Shown here piece by piece: positions 8,295 to 17,518 of a stretch of DNA of 64,000 nucleotides (its first letter is position 1; every line of letters starts with the position of its first letter). The position numbers and the translations under genes are program-made. The notes under the pieces were generated by a model. It was not told the origin of the DNA. It saw nothing but the letters and a program-made list of their open reading frames with translations, and made no database searches. Source of the stretch: Nitrospina sp. (GTDB lineage Bacteria; Nitrospinota; Nitrospinia; Nitrospinales; JACRGP01); the NCBI GenBank assembly GCA_024648695.1, contig JACAVV010000020.1, positions 1 to 64,000 on the forward strand, given 5' to 3'.

Positions 8295-9092
8295 ATGAAA
8301 TCAAACAATAAGATTCGATTAACATTTGCCTTGGTCCTGCTTGTCTCACTTTCTGTTTTGGTCGGATTCGCCCTGCACGGAATAGCCAATGAAAATGATG
8401 GCCATGAACCGCAATGGGGCTATGAAGGTGGTACGGGTCCTTTGCATTGGGGAGGCATGGAACAGGACCACGACAAGCACCTGCTGTGCCGAGACGGGGT
8501 TCGCCAGTCTCCCATTGACATTGGCAAGGTCCTCGGTTTTGAATCGCTTCGCTTGCAAAGCCACTATTTTGAAACTCCGGTGCAAATCATTCGAAATTCA
8601 CATACAGTCCTTTTGAAATATGAACAGGGAAGTTATATTGAATGGGGGGACGAAGTCTTCGAACTCATTCAGTTTCACTTTCATCATCCAAGCGAGCACC
8701 GGGTTTCGGGCCGGTCTTATCCCATGGAGATTCATTTTGTCCATAAAACGGAAAGCCAAGAGTATGTGATCATAGGCGTTCTGGTCAAGTTTGGGAGTTA
8801 TAACCCGCATGTTCAAAAGGTATGGGATCTGATACCTGACGAAATCGACAAGGAAACGATTTATGAAAACACGCGATTGAGAGCTAACCATTTTCTGCCT
8901 TCATCGAAGAAATATTTTCATTATGCCGGTTCTCTCACCACGCCTCCGTGCACTGAAAATGTCACCTGGCTGGTCCTGGAAGAACCCATTGAAATTTCTG
9001 AAAAGCAATTGGCGCAATTCCAGAAATACATCGATCATAATGCACGTCCCATTCAAAAACCCCATCACCGAATCGTTGTGAAGCTGAAATAA
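8295..9092 (+). CDS. alpha-type carbonic anhydrase, exported
   Basis: A 265-residue protein with an N-terminal signal or anchor (residues ~8-30, ending near GIANE). The alpha-CA motifs are 'QSPIDI' (71-76), zinc ligands His128 and His130 in 'QFHFHHPSEH', His147 in 'MEIHFVHK', and the substrate loop 'SLTTPPCTENVTW' with Thr215. Cys65 and Cys219 are placed for the usual disulphide. It interconverts CO2 and bicarbonate in the periplasm, which suits supply of carbon to the DabAB system further along. An in-frame GTG at 8292 is the only alternative start; the ATG at 8295 is preferred. nirK and the PNPOx gene are on the same strand but well separated. Confidence 0.93.
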   Translation: MKSNNKIRLTFALVLLVSLSVLVGFALHGIANENDGHEPQWGYEGGTGPLHWGGMEQDHDKHLLCRDGVRQSPIDIGKVLGFESLRLQSHYFETPVQIIRNSHTVLLKYEQGSYIEWGDEVFELIQFHFHHPSEHRVSGRSYPMEIHFVHKTESQEYVIIGVLVKFGSYNPHVQKVWDLIPDEIDKETIYENTRLRANHFLPSSKKYFHYAGSLTTPPCTENVTWLVLEEPIEISEKQLAQFQKYIDHNARPIQKPHHRIVVKLK

Positions 9093-9196
9093 TTTCGATG
9101 GGCTGTGGGTTATCGCGGTATTATAAAAAAAGACTTTTTTGAAAAAGTTACTGAAACATAAACAAAGCTCAGGCAAAATACCTATTTGAGGTTTTT

Positions 9197-9802
9197 ATGA
9201 GTAGCCCCGGCTCCAAAGGCGAGCATAGCTTACAAAAACAATACAAGTCACAAAGACGCGCTTTGGATTTTTATAAGAACCAGGTGCTGGATTATATGAA
9301 CCCCGCAATGCAGGAGTTTGTTTCCAACCGGACCATGGTGTTTGTTGCGACCTCGGATTCGCAGGGGGAATGCGATTGTTCATTTCGGGCGGGAGCTCCG
9401 GGTTTTATAAAGGTATTGAGTCAGGACTGCCTGGCCTATCCCGAGTATAGAGGCAACGGCGTATTAGCCAGTCTGGGAAATATTTTAGAAAACCCGCATA
9501 TCGGATTGTTCTTCGCCGATTTTTTTGAAAGCACCGTCGGTCTTCATGTCAATGGAGAAGCAAGGATACTGGAGAATAAAGAAATCCTGGCGGATAAAGA
9601 AAGTTTCCAGGAGCTAAAACAGGCAATCAATGTGAAAGGCGGGCAAAAACCGGAACGTTGGGTTCTGGTAAAAGTGGAAGAAGCCTATATCCACTGCTCG
9701 AAACACATTCCCCTCTTAAAAACCCTGGATAAAAATATCCACTGGGGTACGGACAATGAAAAGCAGAAAAAAGGAGACTTTTTTAAATCTAAAGGTTCCT
9801 GA
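9197..9802 (+). CDS. pyridoxamine 5'-phosphate oxidase-fold (FMN-binding split barrel) protein
   Basis: A 201-residue soluble protein of the PNPOx-like split-barrel family. The core strands are 'RTMVFVATSDSQGECDCSFRAG', then a loop 'YPEYRGNGVLASLGNILENPHIGLFFADFF', and 'LHVNGEARIL'; 'GNG' plus 'NP' is the usual FMN/phosphate-contacting region of this group. The substrate is unknown; relatives reduce or oxidise small molecules with FMN, F420 or haem. The ATG at 9197 follows GAGG. It lies ~100 bases after the carbonic anhydrase gene. Confidence 0.75.
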   Translation: MSSPGSKGEHSLQKQYKSQRRALDFYKNQVLDYMNPAMQEFVSNRTMVFVATSDSQGECDCSFRAGAPGFIKVLSQDCLAYPEYRGNGVLASLGNILENPHIGLFFADFFESTVGLHVNGEARILENKEILADKESFQELKQAINVKGGQKPERWVLVKVEEAYIHCSKHIPLLKTLDKNIHWGTDNEKQKKGDFFKSKGS

Positions 9803-9921
9803 CTCTCAGGGGATTCAGGCGATTTATAATTTATTCCAGTTATGGGAATCAACATTTATCCCAAAAGGTTTTTTTACAAAACCGGGGGAAAACACCCCGT
9901 CTCCATCCCGAAAATCAGTTT

Positions 9922-11712
9922 CTATTGAAACTCTTTCATCCAGGGCACTTTCGATTTAACCACTGCACTGGGTCCTAAAATTTGAGGTTCCTGCCGGTAG
10001 CCGAGATCCTCCAGAAGTGATCCGGCTTCATCCACAAGTTTTTCAAAGCTGATATTTTTTTTCTCCCGCAAAAGTTTCGCAAAGGAATAAGTGAACGCTC
10101 CATAGCTGGTAACGCCGTGCCGGTATTCATAGGACAATTCTTCTTCCTGACAGGCTTCTATGATTAAGGGTAGGTAAGGACCGAAAATCAAATTATCGGT
10201 TAATTCTTTCAACCAGTCCTTTTCGGTTTGGTTCCTCACTCGGGAACCTCGTCCTAGTTTTTGGGTGGCCCCGTTTTTCCCGAAATACCGCGCATTTATT
10301 TTTTTATCTTTTGAAAAGCCCGGATTGCGAGGGCGAAAAGTGCGTTCAATCCACATTTGATTATTTATATCCCATTTCAATTCGCGGTGCCGTATATCGT
10401 CCGGTGGCGTCAATCCGCGAGCACGCTTGCCCCCTTCCCGGTGCATACCGCCGGAATGGCAACAATCGAGGATCATGGCAAATTTGGTGTCATAGGGAAG
10501 TTGGCTGTAGAGGGAGAAGATTTTATCGTCGGTCACCGCGGTTTCCTGCGACCATTCGAAATCGTAAGGAACCAGGGTTTCCTGAAGTTGGTCCGGTTCA
10601 CCATTTTCCCCATACTCCGGAATGGTTGCCCCATGTCCGCTGTAATAAAATACGCGAATGTCATCAGGGCCCGGATCGTCCAGCAACCACTCCAGGCGTT
10701 CCATGATGCCCTGACCTGTAGCCCGGTCATCCAGACACATGCGAATGCTTTCGGGCGGAAACCCGCATTCCTGCAGGACCGAGCTCATGAGAAAGCAATC
10801 ATTCAAACAGCCTTCCAGGCGATCCGATTCCGTGGGATAATCGTTGATTCCCACCAATAAAGCACGATGCCGGTAGCTGTCTGAAACAACACTTCGCGCC
10901 CTGGCTTTGGTTTTAGGTTTTAAGCCTAATGACCTCACTCTGGAAGCGGGATTAAGCGTTTCCTCCGCGATGGGTCGCCAAATTTCGGTAATGCTCGCGG
11001 AATGTGACAGATAACTTTCCGCACAAGGGTCGCCTGTAACTTCAGGGTCATTGAACGTTGTGGCGATCTCGCGATAATTTGGCATGTTCCAAACTCTGAA
11101 TGAGTCGGTAAAACCACTGTCTTTACAATTGAACAGATGGTACCAGTATTTAACATCCAGCGGTTCGATTCTGCCCCTGGTCAGGTTGGAAATCACAAAC
11201 ATATTTCCGATTTGGGAACCCAGGGCCACAAAATTTACTTTTTTGAGAGTCCGCTTGATTTCAGGTTTGCTGGCATCCGGGTGGGAGAAGGCGTTGTAAG
11301 CAATCAGAGAGCCTAAACTGTGGGCCAACACGATATCCGGTTGATATTTTTTGACAGAGTCAAGAATTCGTTTTCGGGTCTTTTTCTTGAGAGTTTCATT
11401 TTCCAGCCAGGCTACAAGGTAGCCCGCGGTCCAATGAATTGTATCTGAAACATCGCCAGGACTTCCCCTGCGTTTTCGAAACGGTTGCGCTGTGCCGCTT
11501 CCCATGAGTTTAGTAACCGCTCCCCGGATTTCCAATGGATCCAATTCGACCTTGGCGAAAAGGTCATCGTAATCTACAAAATCAAAATCCAGTTCGATAC
11601 CTTCAATGTTTGGAAAAGAATTGCGTACGGAATCTTCCCAGGAGCTTTGCCAGGTTTTATTCCGATGATCCCCCAATCCATGCACGCATTGAATTTTTAC
11701 AAGCTTTGTCAT
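9922..11712 (-). CDS. alpha/beta-hydrolase - caspase-like protease fusion
   Basis: A 596-residue protein without signal peptide, in two parts. Residues 1-255 look like an alpha/beta-hydrolase: an opening strand and oxyanion region 'CVHGLGDH', the nucleophile elbow 'LAHSLGSLIAYNA' with Ser132, and a late 'YLSHSASI' giving the likely catalytic His237. After a basic linker (256-280) residues 281-596 form a caspase/metacaspase p20-like domain: 'RALLVGINDYP' strand, 'CLNDC' loop, 'VFYYSGHGAT' with catalytic His360, and 'AMILDCCHSGG' with catalytic Cys418 next to the HSG triad. The end contains 'LIIEACQEEE', 'GAFTYSF' and 'PQILGP', normal for bacterial caspase homologues. Both active sites appear intact. 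It stands alone, with no partner gene close by. The substrates are unknown; a toxin-like or cell-death role is only a possibility. Confidence 0.85.
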   Translation of the reverse strand: MTKLVKIQCVHGLGDHRNKTWQSSWEDSVRNSFPNIEGIELDFDFVDYDDLFAKVELDPLEIRGAVTKLMGSGTAQPFRKRRGSPGDVSDTIHWTAGYLVAWLENETLKKKTRKRILDSVKKYQPDIVLAHSLGSLIAYNAFSHPDASKPEIKRTLKKVNFVALGSQIGNMFVISNLTRGRIEPLDVKYWYHLFNCKDSGFTDSFRVWNMPNYREIATTFNDPEVTGDPCAESYLSHSASITEIWRPIAEETLNPASRVRSLGLKPKTKARARSVVSDSYRHRALLVGINDYPTESDRLEGCLNDCFLMSSVLQECGFPPESIRMCLDDRATGQGIMERLEWLLDDPGPDDIRVFYYSGHGATIPEYGENGEPDQLQETLVPYDFEWSQETAVTDDKIFSLYSQLPYDTKFAMILDCCHSGGMHREGGKRARGLTPPDDIRHRELKWDINNQMWIERTFRPRNPGFSKDKKINARYFGKNGATQKLGRGSRVRNQTEKDWLKELTDNLIFGPYLPLIIEACQEEELSYEYRHGVTSYGAFTYSFAKLLREKKNISFEKLVDEAGSLLEDLGYRQEPQILGPSAVVKSKVPWMKEFQ

Positions 11713-11916
11713 TTCAATCTCCCTTTGATTCCGTTTTTGGACATGAGCATTAAAGCATGTTTTTTAAAGAAATCCATTTTATAGCAAAAGCCCGATCCAA
11801 ATGTTTAAAATTTGGCGCAGGTCCTTTGATCATGCCCTAATTTTAGATTGAGTTACTTACTCAACAAACCGGGAACGAAGCTGGTTCAGGATTACTAGGG
11901 TTGGGAGTGGATCAGG

Positions 11917-14900
11917 TTATTGACCCGCTTTGGACAGGTCTGAGGGGAGGGTCAGGATTTCTTGCGGCGTTTGGAGGAGACCCTGAAAGGTGCCTACCAA
12001 TTTTCTTTCCAGGGATTTTAAGGGGATGGCGGAGATCTGAGGATTGCTGAAATTTCCTCTTAATGTATGGTAACTTTTCACCAGGCTTTCTTCGTCGCCT
12101 CCAGTGAGGATGGGTCCTACTACCGGAATTTTAACCAGGATCTTATCAAGACCCGGCATGGGCGCAACGCCTACCACGGCGTCCATTTGGCTTCTACCCA
12201 GATCAAACCAGCCCACCATTGTGGCGCGCCTTGATCCTGTGGCATATAACAGGTTATTGGTTTTGGCGATTCCCTGCCGGATGGTGAAGTCGCCTTGCAG
12301 ACGTTCGAAAGGCGACACCTGATCGGCGTCTGCGCCTACCTTCTTCATCACGGGTCCTTTCGTTTCCCCTGCTAGACGGCCAAGCGCCTGCTTTAACCGA
12401 AACGAGTCCAAAGTGCCCGAATGAAAATCAAAGGACACTTTACCCACCAGGGATTTTCGAATTTCTTCCTTGTTGGCCCCGCCTCCTCTTAAAACGATTT
12501 CAAGATAATTCCCTTTACCGGTAAGGGCTCCCTTGAACGCGGGTCCCAAAGGACTGATCAGGTTGTTCAATCCGATGCGTTTGGTCAAGATATAGCTTTC
12601 AAACTCCAGCTTTTTCGGGTTGGCAAAGGAGACCGATCCCTGGCCCCGAATGCCCTGGTCGCGAACGGGGTAGAGGTTGAATTTTTCGATATCCAGTCGT
12701 TTGTCCTTGAAGGTGAGGCTTCCCGACACGTTGTTAAGGTGCCAGAACTTATAATTCATTTGTTCCAGGTTGAGTTCCACCTTTGACGTGCCCCGCGACA
12801 ACAAAGCCGATTGTGCAACCATTCGCTGGGGCTCTGATTTGGCCTGCATCGGAAAAAAGTCCTGCACATCCAACGTTCGACCCAGAATATCCAGATTCAG
12901 ATAAGGTTGGGGGCCTTCGCGAAATTCACCACTGACATTCACATTGGAATTGGCTGATACCACTTTCAGGTTTTTGAATTTGTAATGTTTTTTGCCGAAT
13001 TCCAGATTGCCGCTCAGGTTGACCGGCCGATTCATGCCAGCGCGCTGGTACCGGAATCGCTTCAAGTCCGCCAGAGCAGAGTATTGAATGGACCCCGCCT
13101 GATTACCATGACCTTGAGCCTTCAACCTTAGATCTAGGTTGCCTGACATATTCTTTTTAGGTTTTTTAAGGTAAGGATTGAGGGTTTCCATTCTCATGTC
13201 CTTACTGGTGAGCATTAGCGAATAAGCCGGATCATCGAAACTTTTCATTTGCGCCTTGCCGATGAAGCGGTTGCCGCCCAGCACATACTCGAATTCGTTG
13301 ACGGTAATCGGTTGGCCCTTTTTCTTGTGGCCCCGGAAGAACAACTGGTTACTTTCATGCAAAGGTTTGTTCAGGAATCCTGGAATCTGATAGGACGCAT
13401 TTTTAAATTCCACCTGTTTTTCAAAGTGATGCGAACCCGGCATGCCTTTCAGGTTCATATCGACATTCATAAAACCCTTCACGTCCCAGGACTTCACCCA
13501 CCCCAGGTTTTGAATGTCCTGCGCCGCAAAGCTGTCCGAGTGGGCTTTGATCGTATAATTCACAGGTCCTTTGACCGGTTTCAATACCGCCCCCTCCCAT
13601 TGCACGGGAGAGGTTCCGTACAAGCCTTTCATGTTTCTCATGCCGAGGTTACCCGGCTTATAATTGATTGCTCCGAACAAGCCGGTCATCGTTTGATAAC
13701 CTTTAGGTAAAGACACGGTAACGTTTTTCAAGCTGAGGTCCGTTTGTTTTTTAGAACTATTCTCATCAAGAGGATTGCCCTCGGCCTTATACTTCATCCA
13801 CACCTCGCCGCCTGTGAACGACGACTGCCGGATGAAACTTTTTAAATCCTTGTCCATCGGAAACAGTGAGACCAGTGCGGAAGAATAATCACCCGGCAAG
13901 AGTCTGAAATCTCCAGAGTAATGCAAATACGGTTTGCCTTTGACCACGCTAAAATCGCCGCGCAATTTGGTGAAAGAACTTTCTTTAAAATTGCCAGTCA
14001 TGTCGCCGAACTTAAGATACCAGGGCCGCTGAAGGTAATTTCCTTTCTTGTCTTTTTTCGCAGGCGGCATGTCGAAGGTTCCGGACCCCTTCAAATTAAC
14101 CACACGCTTGACCAGCCCGTCTTGCTCAAAGGATCCTTTATCGATATCCAGCGAACCCGAATAGCGAATTTCTTTCGGTCGCTTCAAAGGACCTTCCACA
14201 TTAAGTATGAAATACCCGTCGCCAGCAACATTCTTGTATCGGTCCAGCAGATTCCCCACCATGTCGTTCTTGAGAATCACCGGCAAAGCCTGATGGAACG
14301 GCCCCACTTCCACAGGCGTCTCAACTTTCCAGTCAAGGGTCGGGTTAGGTGATGTTAAATTGAAAATATCACCCTTCAGCCGTTTTACCGGCAAGCCGGC
14401 ATAAGTCGATTCATACAGGTCGACCACCGCATTGCCGGAATTCAGTTTAAATGAGCCGGTGGCCTTTTTGAAAGGCGGCAAGGGTTTTGACCAGTTCACC
14501 TTGCGCAGGGTGATCTCGCCCTGGAGCCGACTCAGATTGTTATTACTGGTGATATTCTTGAGTTGATTCAATGTCCCGCCAAAGTGCAGGGAGTTGATTT
14601 CCACGGTTCCCCCGACAAAAGCTTTTTGCAACATTCGGTGCGATTTGCGAGGAAAGATTTTCAAAGGCGGATAACGGTCGCTGATACCCGGTTCAAACTG
14701 GTTGCTTTGCAAGGTAACATCCACCCGCGGATTGCCCCCGGCGAATCCCGCCAATTGACCGTTGGCCTGAAAAACGAAATCACCTACACGATAAGATATA
14801 TTTTTGAAGTGCACTCGCTTGTTGTTAGCAAATAAATCGAATTGAATCGTTCCACGCCCCGGAATCTGTGCAACCGCGCCTCGCGGCCGAGGGTTCACTT

Positions 14901-15783
14901 GGGCATAGCGCAGTTTGCCTTTGGACTCGATTCCTTTTTGCACCTGGCCCGAAATTTCTGTGGTCAGGGTCAGGCGGCTGTCCTGCGGGATGGTGGAAAG
15001 GATAGGAAACTTTTTGAAATTGGGTAAATAACTTTTGTACTTCGCGAAATCCAGATTTTCGACATTCATCTCACCATCTATCGACATCAACGACCAACTC
15101 GCCATTTTCCAGGGATTGCGCACCTTGCCCGCAAAGCGGAACGATCCCTTTTCAGGACTCTGCGGCACCTCGCCACTGACCTTGATATCCAAATGGGGTG
15201 ATAGGAGTCCACGTTCAATAGATAATCCCAGGTTGTATAACTGGAACGTTTCCGGCTGGCCTTCGGGTCGGTTGAATTGATCCTGAAAATGCACCTGGCT
15301 TTCGCTTATCTTTAAGGTATCGAACACCTGAATCTGGGGCATGCGGAACCAGCTTTCGGGGTCCGTATTCGACTTTAGGAGCAGTTCTTTCAGATCATAA
15401 ATATTGTAATTGCCCTCGGCATCCCGACTCAGTTTCAGTACTGAACCCTGGACGATCACTTTCTGAATTTCCAGTTGCTGGTTGAGTAAAGGGATGGGAT
15501 TGATCACCACCCAAACATCGGCCGCTGTGAAATCCGGTTGACCACCTCCGAGACTGCCAATGGAAACATTTTTCAGGTTAACGCTCAATCCTTCAGAAAA
15601 ACTGATTGCGGCATCACCGATTTCCACTTTGCGTTTGGTTTTGGATTCCAGCCGCTGGACGACTAATGCTTTGATATTTTCCAGGTCGCTCAATTCTTTA
15701 TAAACGAGGTAACTAAGTAAAGAACCGAGAACTAAAAAGAGAACAAAGGATAGGACTAAAAATTTTTTAAAGGAGGGTCGCAT
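11917..15783 (-). CDS. large AsmA-like (AsmA/YhdP-type) envelope protein
   Basis: A 1288-residue protein anchored by one N-terminal membrane segment (about residues 9-30) and otherwise periplasmic. It starts with the AsmA pattern, 'VVQRLESKTKRKVEIGDAAIS', and continues with long beta-rich repeats (many 'G.L.F.....' strands). The C-terminal AsmA-like region includes 'LTGKGNYLEIVLRGGG', 'GKVSFDFHSGTLDSF', 'LQGDFTIRQGIAKTNNLLY' and 'PVVGPILTGG'. Members of this group bridge the inner and outer membranes and assist phospholipid traffic or outer-membrane assembly. The ATG at 15783 (MRPSFKK) is preferred over a GTG at 15801 because the charged residues then sit just before the anchor. The frame is intact. 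It is a single gene, with ~200 bases to the caspase fusion. Confidence 0.85.
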   Translation of the reverse strand: MRPSFKKFLVLSFVLFLVLGSLLSYLVYKELSDLENIKALVVQRLESKTKRKVEIGDAAISFSEGLSVNLKNVSIGSLGGGQPDFTAADVWVVINPIPLLNQQLEIQKVIVQGSVLKLSRDAEGNYNIYDLKELLLKSNTDPESWFRMPQIQVFDTLKISESQVHFQDQFNRPEGQPETFQLYNLGLSIERGLLSPHLDIKVSGEVPQSPEKGSFRFAGKVRNPWKMASWSLMSIDGEMNVENLDFAKYKSYLPNFKKFPILSTIPQDSRLTLTTEISGQVQKGIESKGKLRYAQVNPRPRGAVAQIPGRGTIQFDLFANNKRVHFKNISYRVGDFVFQANGQLAGFAGGNPRVDVTLQSNQFEPGISDRYPPLKIFPRKSHRMLQKAFVGGTVEINSLHFGGTLNQLKNITSNNNLSRLQGEITLRKVNWSKPLPPFKKATGSFKLNSGNAVVDLYESTYAGLPVKRLKGDIFNLTSPNPTLDWKVETPVEVGPFHQALPVILKNDMVGNLLDRYKNVAGDGYFILNVEGPLKRPKEIRYSGSLDIDKGSFEQDGLVKRVVNLKGSGTFDMPPAKKDKKGNYLQRPWYLKFGDMTGNFKESSFTKLRGDFSVVKGKPYLHYSGDFRLLPGDYSSALVSLFPMDKDLKSFIRQSSFTGGEVWMKYKAEGNPLDENSSKKQTDLSLKNVTVSLPKGYQTMTGLFGAINYKPGNLGMRNMKGLYGTSPVQWEGAVLKPVKGPVNYTIKAHSDSFAAQDIQNLGWVKSWDVKGFMNVDMNLKGMPGSHHFEKQVEFKNASYQIPGFLNKPLHESNQLFFRGHKKKGQPITVNEFEYVLGGNRFIGKAQMKSFDDPAYSLMLTSKDMRMETLNPYLKKPKKNMSGNLDLRLKAQGHGNQAGSIQYSALADLKRFRYQRAGMNRPVNLSGNLEFGKKHYKFKNLKVVSANSNVNVSGEFREGPQPYLNLDILGRTLDVQDFFPMQAKSEPQRMVAQSALLSRGTSKVELNLEQMNYKFWHLNNVSGSLTFKDKRLDIEKFNLYPVRDQGIRGQGSVSFANPKKLEFESYILTKRIGLNNLISPLGPAFKGALTGKGNYLEIVLRGGGANKEEIRKSLVGKVSFDFHSGTLDSFRLKQALGRLAGETKGPVMKKVGADADQVSPFERLQGDFTIRQGIAKTNNLLYATGSRRATMVGWFDLGRSQMDAVVGVAPMPGLDKILVKIPVVGPILTGGDEESLVKSYHTLRGNFSNPQISAIPLKSLERKLVGTFQGLLQTPQEILTLPSDLSKAGQ

Positions 15784-16122
15784 TAATGGGTAAAGTTGCA
15801 CCGAAAACCGGTTACAATAATCCTTTCCTCCCGGATAGGGAAGTTATTAATAGGCGTATTGGGCTGATACTCCATCTAATCAATTTGACGGGGGAAAAAT
15901 AGCCTTACTATATATATCACGAACAGGCCTTGAATTCAATGTTAACTCAAAAAAATCAACTGTTTTCGTCAACTGAAAACAGGGTTCGGAAATTGATTTT
16001 CAAGGACTTTTACGGAAGTGGGCCAGGCATTTTTTTTCGATAAGAAAAAGACTGAACAAACACACGATAGAAAAATCACTCTCTGCCCTCATCAGGGCGG
16101 AACCCTATCAAAGGAAATAATT

Positions 16123-16875
16123 TTGAAATCTGATCGATCCGATCATATCATCCACGGCATTCATGCTTTGAATGAAGCGTTGAAATCGTCTCGCACCTGT
16201 CGGCAAATTCTGGTGGAAGAAGGAAAGTCCAATAAACGGATTGAATCTCTCTTGAACGAAGCCCACGACCGCAATATTGCAGTAGAATTTTTACCGAAAC
16301 CTGCTTTCTCTCAAAGATTCGGAAGCCAACATCAGGGAATCGCCGGAATTTTTTCTGCCAAAGCGGTGATGGACCTGGCGCAATTGATTGACCACGCTCT
16401 GGCTCAATCAACTACCCCCACACTGGTGCTTCTGGACGGGATTCAGGATCCGCAGAACCTGGGCGCCATTATCCGGTCTGCTGAAACACTGGGGATTCAC
16501 GGCCTCATTGTGCCACAAAACCGGTCAGCGCGAGTGAATTCCACGGTGGCCAAATGCGCCGCCGGGGCTTTGGAGTTACTGCCTGTAACTACGGTCAGCA
16601 ATCTGGGAAATGCGTTGAGAGCGCTTAAAAAAGCGGGGTTCTGGTGCGTCGGACTGGACATGGCGGGGGAAAGCTCGTGTTTTGACTACCGCTTCGACGC
16701 GCCAACGGCTCTGGTCGCCGGAGGTGAACATAAAGGACTGAGACCCATCATCAAAAAAGATTGCGATACGCTCATTCGCATTCCCATGCAGGGCCAAACG
16801 CAATCTCTGAACGTCTCTGCCAGTTGCGCGATAGTGTTTTATGAAATTTTACGACAGAACAAAAAAGCCGAATAA
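16123..16875 (+). CDS. rlmB: 23S rRNA (guanosine-2'-O-)-methyltransferase RlmB-like (SpoU family)
   Basis: A SPOUT-fold methyltransferase with all three SpoU motifs: 'DGIQDPQNLGAIIRSAE', 'NSTVAKCAAGALELLPV' and, at the end, 'VAGGEHKGLRP' plus 'QSLNVSASCAIVFYEILRQ'. The N-terminal substrate-binding domain begins 'IIHGIHALNEAL'. The frame is open from a GTG at 16018, but that gives 35 extra residues of non-conserved sequence. A TTG at 16123 preceded by AAGGAA at 16111 gives 250 residues, the normal length, so I use it. It methylates a ribose in 23S rRNA using SAM. A TrmH-like tRNA specificity cannot be excluded. It ends in a terminator shared with the convergent rpsU. Confidence 0.88.
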   Translation: MKSDRSDHIIHGIHALNEALKSSRTCRQILVEEGKSNKRIESLLNEAHDRNIAVEFLPKPAFSQRFGSQHQGIAGIFSAKAVMDLAQLIDHALAQSTTPTLVLLDGIQDPQNLGAIIRSAETLGIHGLIVPQNRSARVNSTVAKCAAGALELLPVTTVSNLGNALRALKKAGFWCVGLDMAGESSCFDYRFDAPTALVAGGEHKGLRPIIKKDCDTLIRIPMQGQTQSLNVSASCAIVFYEILRQNKKAE

Positions 16876-16890
16876 CCCCGCATTTCAGCA

Positions 16891-16937
16891 GGCAAAAAAA
16901 AACGGCCGGAACTTTTAGGTTCCGACCGTTCAAAATT
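16891..16937. terminator. bidirectional intrinsic terminator (rlmB / rpsU)
   Basis: The arms AACGGCCGGAAC (16901-16912) and GTTCCGACCGTT (16919-16930) pair with one mismatch around a 6-base loop. The run of A at 16894-16900 becomes a U-tract for rpsU transcripts on the minus strand; the rlmB side has a weaker T-rich tail. Confidence 0.8.
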
Positions 16938-16953
16938 CTTTTGTCTAAAAAGC

Positions 16954-17151
16954 TTAAGCCATCATTCTTCGGCTACGATTCGCGGCCCGCTTCTTCTTTT
17001 TCGCTTCTTTTTGCTTGCGCTTCTTTTTAACAGATGGTTTTTCGTAAAACCGTCTTCGCTTCAATTCTTTAAGCAAACCTTCTTTAGTCATTTGCCGCTT
17101 CAAAACTTTCAAAGCTTTTTCAACCTGATTCTGGTAAACCTGAACTTCCAA
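16954..17151 (-). CDS. rpsU: 30S ribosomal protein S21
   Basis: A very basic protein with the S21 pattern: 'VEKALKVLKRQMTKEGLLKELKRRRFYEKPSVKKKRK' followed by a lysine/arginine-rich tail. It is a component of the 30S platform that helps initiation. The frame opens with an ATG at 17169, but S21 proteins begin a few residues later. A TTG at 17151 preceded by a GGGGGGG run (17158-17164 on the plus strand as C) and a T spacer makes a 65-residue protein of usual length. This start is inferred. A strong terminator follows the gene. Confidence 0.92.
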   Translation of the reverse strand: MEVQVYQNQVEKALKVLKRQMTKEGLLKELKRRRFYEKPSVKKKRKQKEAKKKKRAANRSRRMMA

Positions 17152-17518
17152 AAAAAACCCCCCCTTCAAACTGGAATCGTTACCTTAAAGCATGTTTCAA
17201 TTGAAATATAAAAATATAAATATCAAAAGGATGCCAAATCTGTAAACCTGTTTGACAATTCCTTGCAGGCGTTGAATCGCCTGGTCATCCCAATCATTAT
17301 GTGGTACCCCAATAGCCCGAATAAATATTATGTTGGATTTTTATTAATAAGTCAAGTTTTAGCCTGTTTCCACTTGCCCTCCCGGTTTCAAATACTTCCT
17401 GGCCTTCTCACTGGAATGGAGCATTGCCTTATGTCATAATAAATCCTCATTTGGAAGGTATGTTTATATTTTTTCATCCCATTTTTGTCCCTTGACCTTT
17501 GCCTGAACCAGGACTCCT
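17152..17518. other. intergenic, nothing recognised
   Basis: The 367 bases between the divergent rpsU and ChaN-PDZ genes should hold the promoters of both. A small GGCG-TTGAAT-CGCC hairpin is visible near 17269. I see no RNA gene or repeat copy. Confidence 0.4.
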
